Positions 63,688 to 64,000 of a stretch of DNA of 64,000 nt are shown here, in pieces (position 1 is the stretch's first letter; every line of letters begins with the position of its first letter). The DNA comes from Synaphobranchus kaupii. Taxonomy: Eukaryota > Chordata > Actinopteri > Anguilliformes > Synaphobranchidae. The notes below the pieces were generated by a model. That model searched no databases. It worked only from the letters and a program-made list of their open reading frames with translations, and was not told the origin of the DNA. The stretch is from the NCBI GenBank assembly GCA_029718625.1, contig JAINUF010000027.1:3084676-3148675 (forward strand). The letters run 5' to 3'. The translations under genes and the position numbers were made by a program.

Positions 63688-64000
63688 TTTGAGGCATCTT
63701 AGTCACATGTCACAGAAGCTATTGAAATTTTAGTGCTTTTATTTTGAATAAAAATCTATTTAAAATTTACAAAAGGAAAATTGGAAAAAGCATTGCTTGT
63801 AAATTGGAGAATGCATCTGACAACATTACAGTTGGTTTGAGGCATCTTACTCACATGTCACAGAAGCTATTGAAATGTTTGCATTTTAAATTTGAAGAAA
63901 AATTCATTTAAAATTTACAAACGGAAATTTTAAAAATTAATCAACTGTATATTTGAGCTATAATGACTTTGACAACACTAAAATTGGTTTGAGGCATGCG
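63688..64000 (+). repeat. H, one A monomer and 13 bases of B
   Basis: H 63688-63835 (148), A 63836-63987 (152), then the first bases of a B monomer at the window edge. Confidence 0.9.

Larger units (their letters stand above)
1..64000 (+). repeat. Satellite array, ~152-bp monomers in nested higher-order repeats
   Basis: The window is one uninterrupted head-to-tail array of about 425 monomers; no unique sequence and no inverted monomer was seen. Every monomer begins with a tttgagg-like head, carries a core close to tgtcacagaagctattgaaa about 21-25 bases in, and ends near tgacaacannacanttgg. The G+C content is 27% in one counted A monomer and 30% in one B monomer. 152 and 304 are not multiples of 3, so any reading frame shifts from repeat to repeat. 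Layered monomer, dimer and HOR order is typical of eukaryotic centromeric or pericentromeric satellite. The family and species are not recognised. The array runs off both ends. Confidence 0.97.
60720..64000 (+). repeat. 3,286-bp 22-monomer HOR, copy 3 (cut by window end)
   Basis: 3281 of 3286 bases are present; the order is the same as in copies 1 and 2, so the array very likely goes on in this phase. Confidence 0.92.

Noticed and set aside
1..64000. CENP-B box
   Set aside because: The pattern TTCGnnnnAnnCGGG was looked for on both strands. attcgaaaaagcattg in some B monomers and tttcgaagaataaatc in C4 match the left part only; the CGGG half is absent.
1..64000. CRISPR array
   Set aside because: Repeats are 152 bp and contiguous, with no unique spacers of constant length and no cas genes.
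1..64000. Transposon or retroelement origin of the cassette
   Set aside because: C and E monomers are diverged versions of the same 152-bp unit. No terminal inverted repeats, target-site duplications, LTRs or transposase and reverse-transcriptase frames were seen.
1..64000. Telomeric repeats, tRNA or rRNA genes, microsatellites
   Set aside because: No TTAGGG-like or related short tandem runs, no cloverleaf or rRNA signatures, and no long simple-sequence tract were seen.

Overview
The whole window is tandemly repeated satellite DNA. I find no gene, RNA gene, transposon or unique sequence. It is built from about 425 complete monomers of roughly 152 bp, all head-to-tail on the + strand, plus a partial monomer at each edge (1-126 and 63988-64000), so the array continues past both ends. 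Two reference monomers that I counted base by base are 27% and 30% G+C. Arrays of this size and layered order are typical of eukaryotic centromeric or heterochromatic satellites. I do not recognise the family and cannot name the species. A centromeric role is inference.

Building blocks. Type A (152 bp, reference 39051-39202) and type B (152 bp, reference 39203-39354) alternate as a 304-bp AB dimer. H monomers (148-149 bp) have an A head and a B body and follow each C cassette. The C cassette (C1-C4, about 580 bp: C1 142, 146 or 152; C2 135; C3 152; C4 150) is a diverged set of four monomers found 18 times and acts as the main landmark. The E set (E1 133, E2 152, E3 150) is a relative of C2-C4 found five times, only in the outer parts of the window.

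Layout. 1-10078: two copies of a 4.77-4.79 kb higher-order repeat (HOR) carrying E plus C, and the start of a third. 10079-15457: AB dimers, passing into a 912-bp (six-monomer) HOR. 15458-50789: a younger-looking core with 13 C cassettes and no E set, spaced 6, 12, 16, 22 or more monomers apart and copied in multi-kilobase blocks (21540-29363 onto 30692-38515; 35105-40666 onto 44285-49846; 15313-16705 onto 29298-30690). 50790-55034: AB dimers with a 1,824-bp (12-monomer) HOR in two copies. 54148-64000: a 3,286-bp (22-monomer) HOR in almost three copies, again carrying E plus C.

How it hangs together. From 9686 onward, each complete AB block between cassettes has length 148 + n x 152, or n x 152 after the fused cassette at 19.5-20.1 kb. 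The exceptions are three single-base indels I can place. Variation is therefore almost all substitution plus gain or loss of whole monomers, as expected from unequal crossover or gene conversion in register. Open frames of up to 95 codons exist, but they are by-products of the repeat and are not annotated as genes. Boundaries come from reading and coordinate arithmetic, not a computed alignment; junctions given to the base are where I saw the first mismatch.
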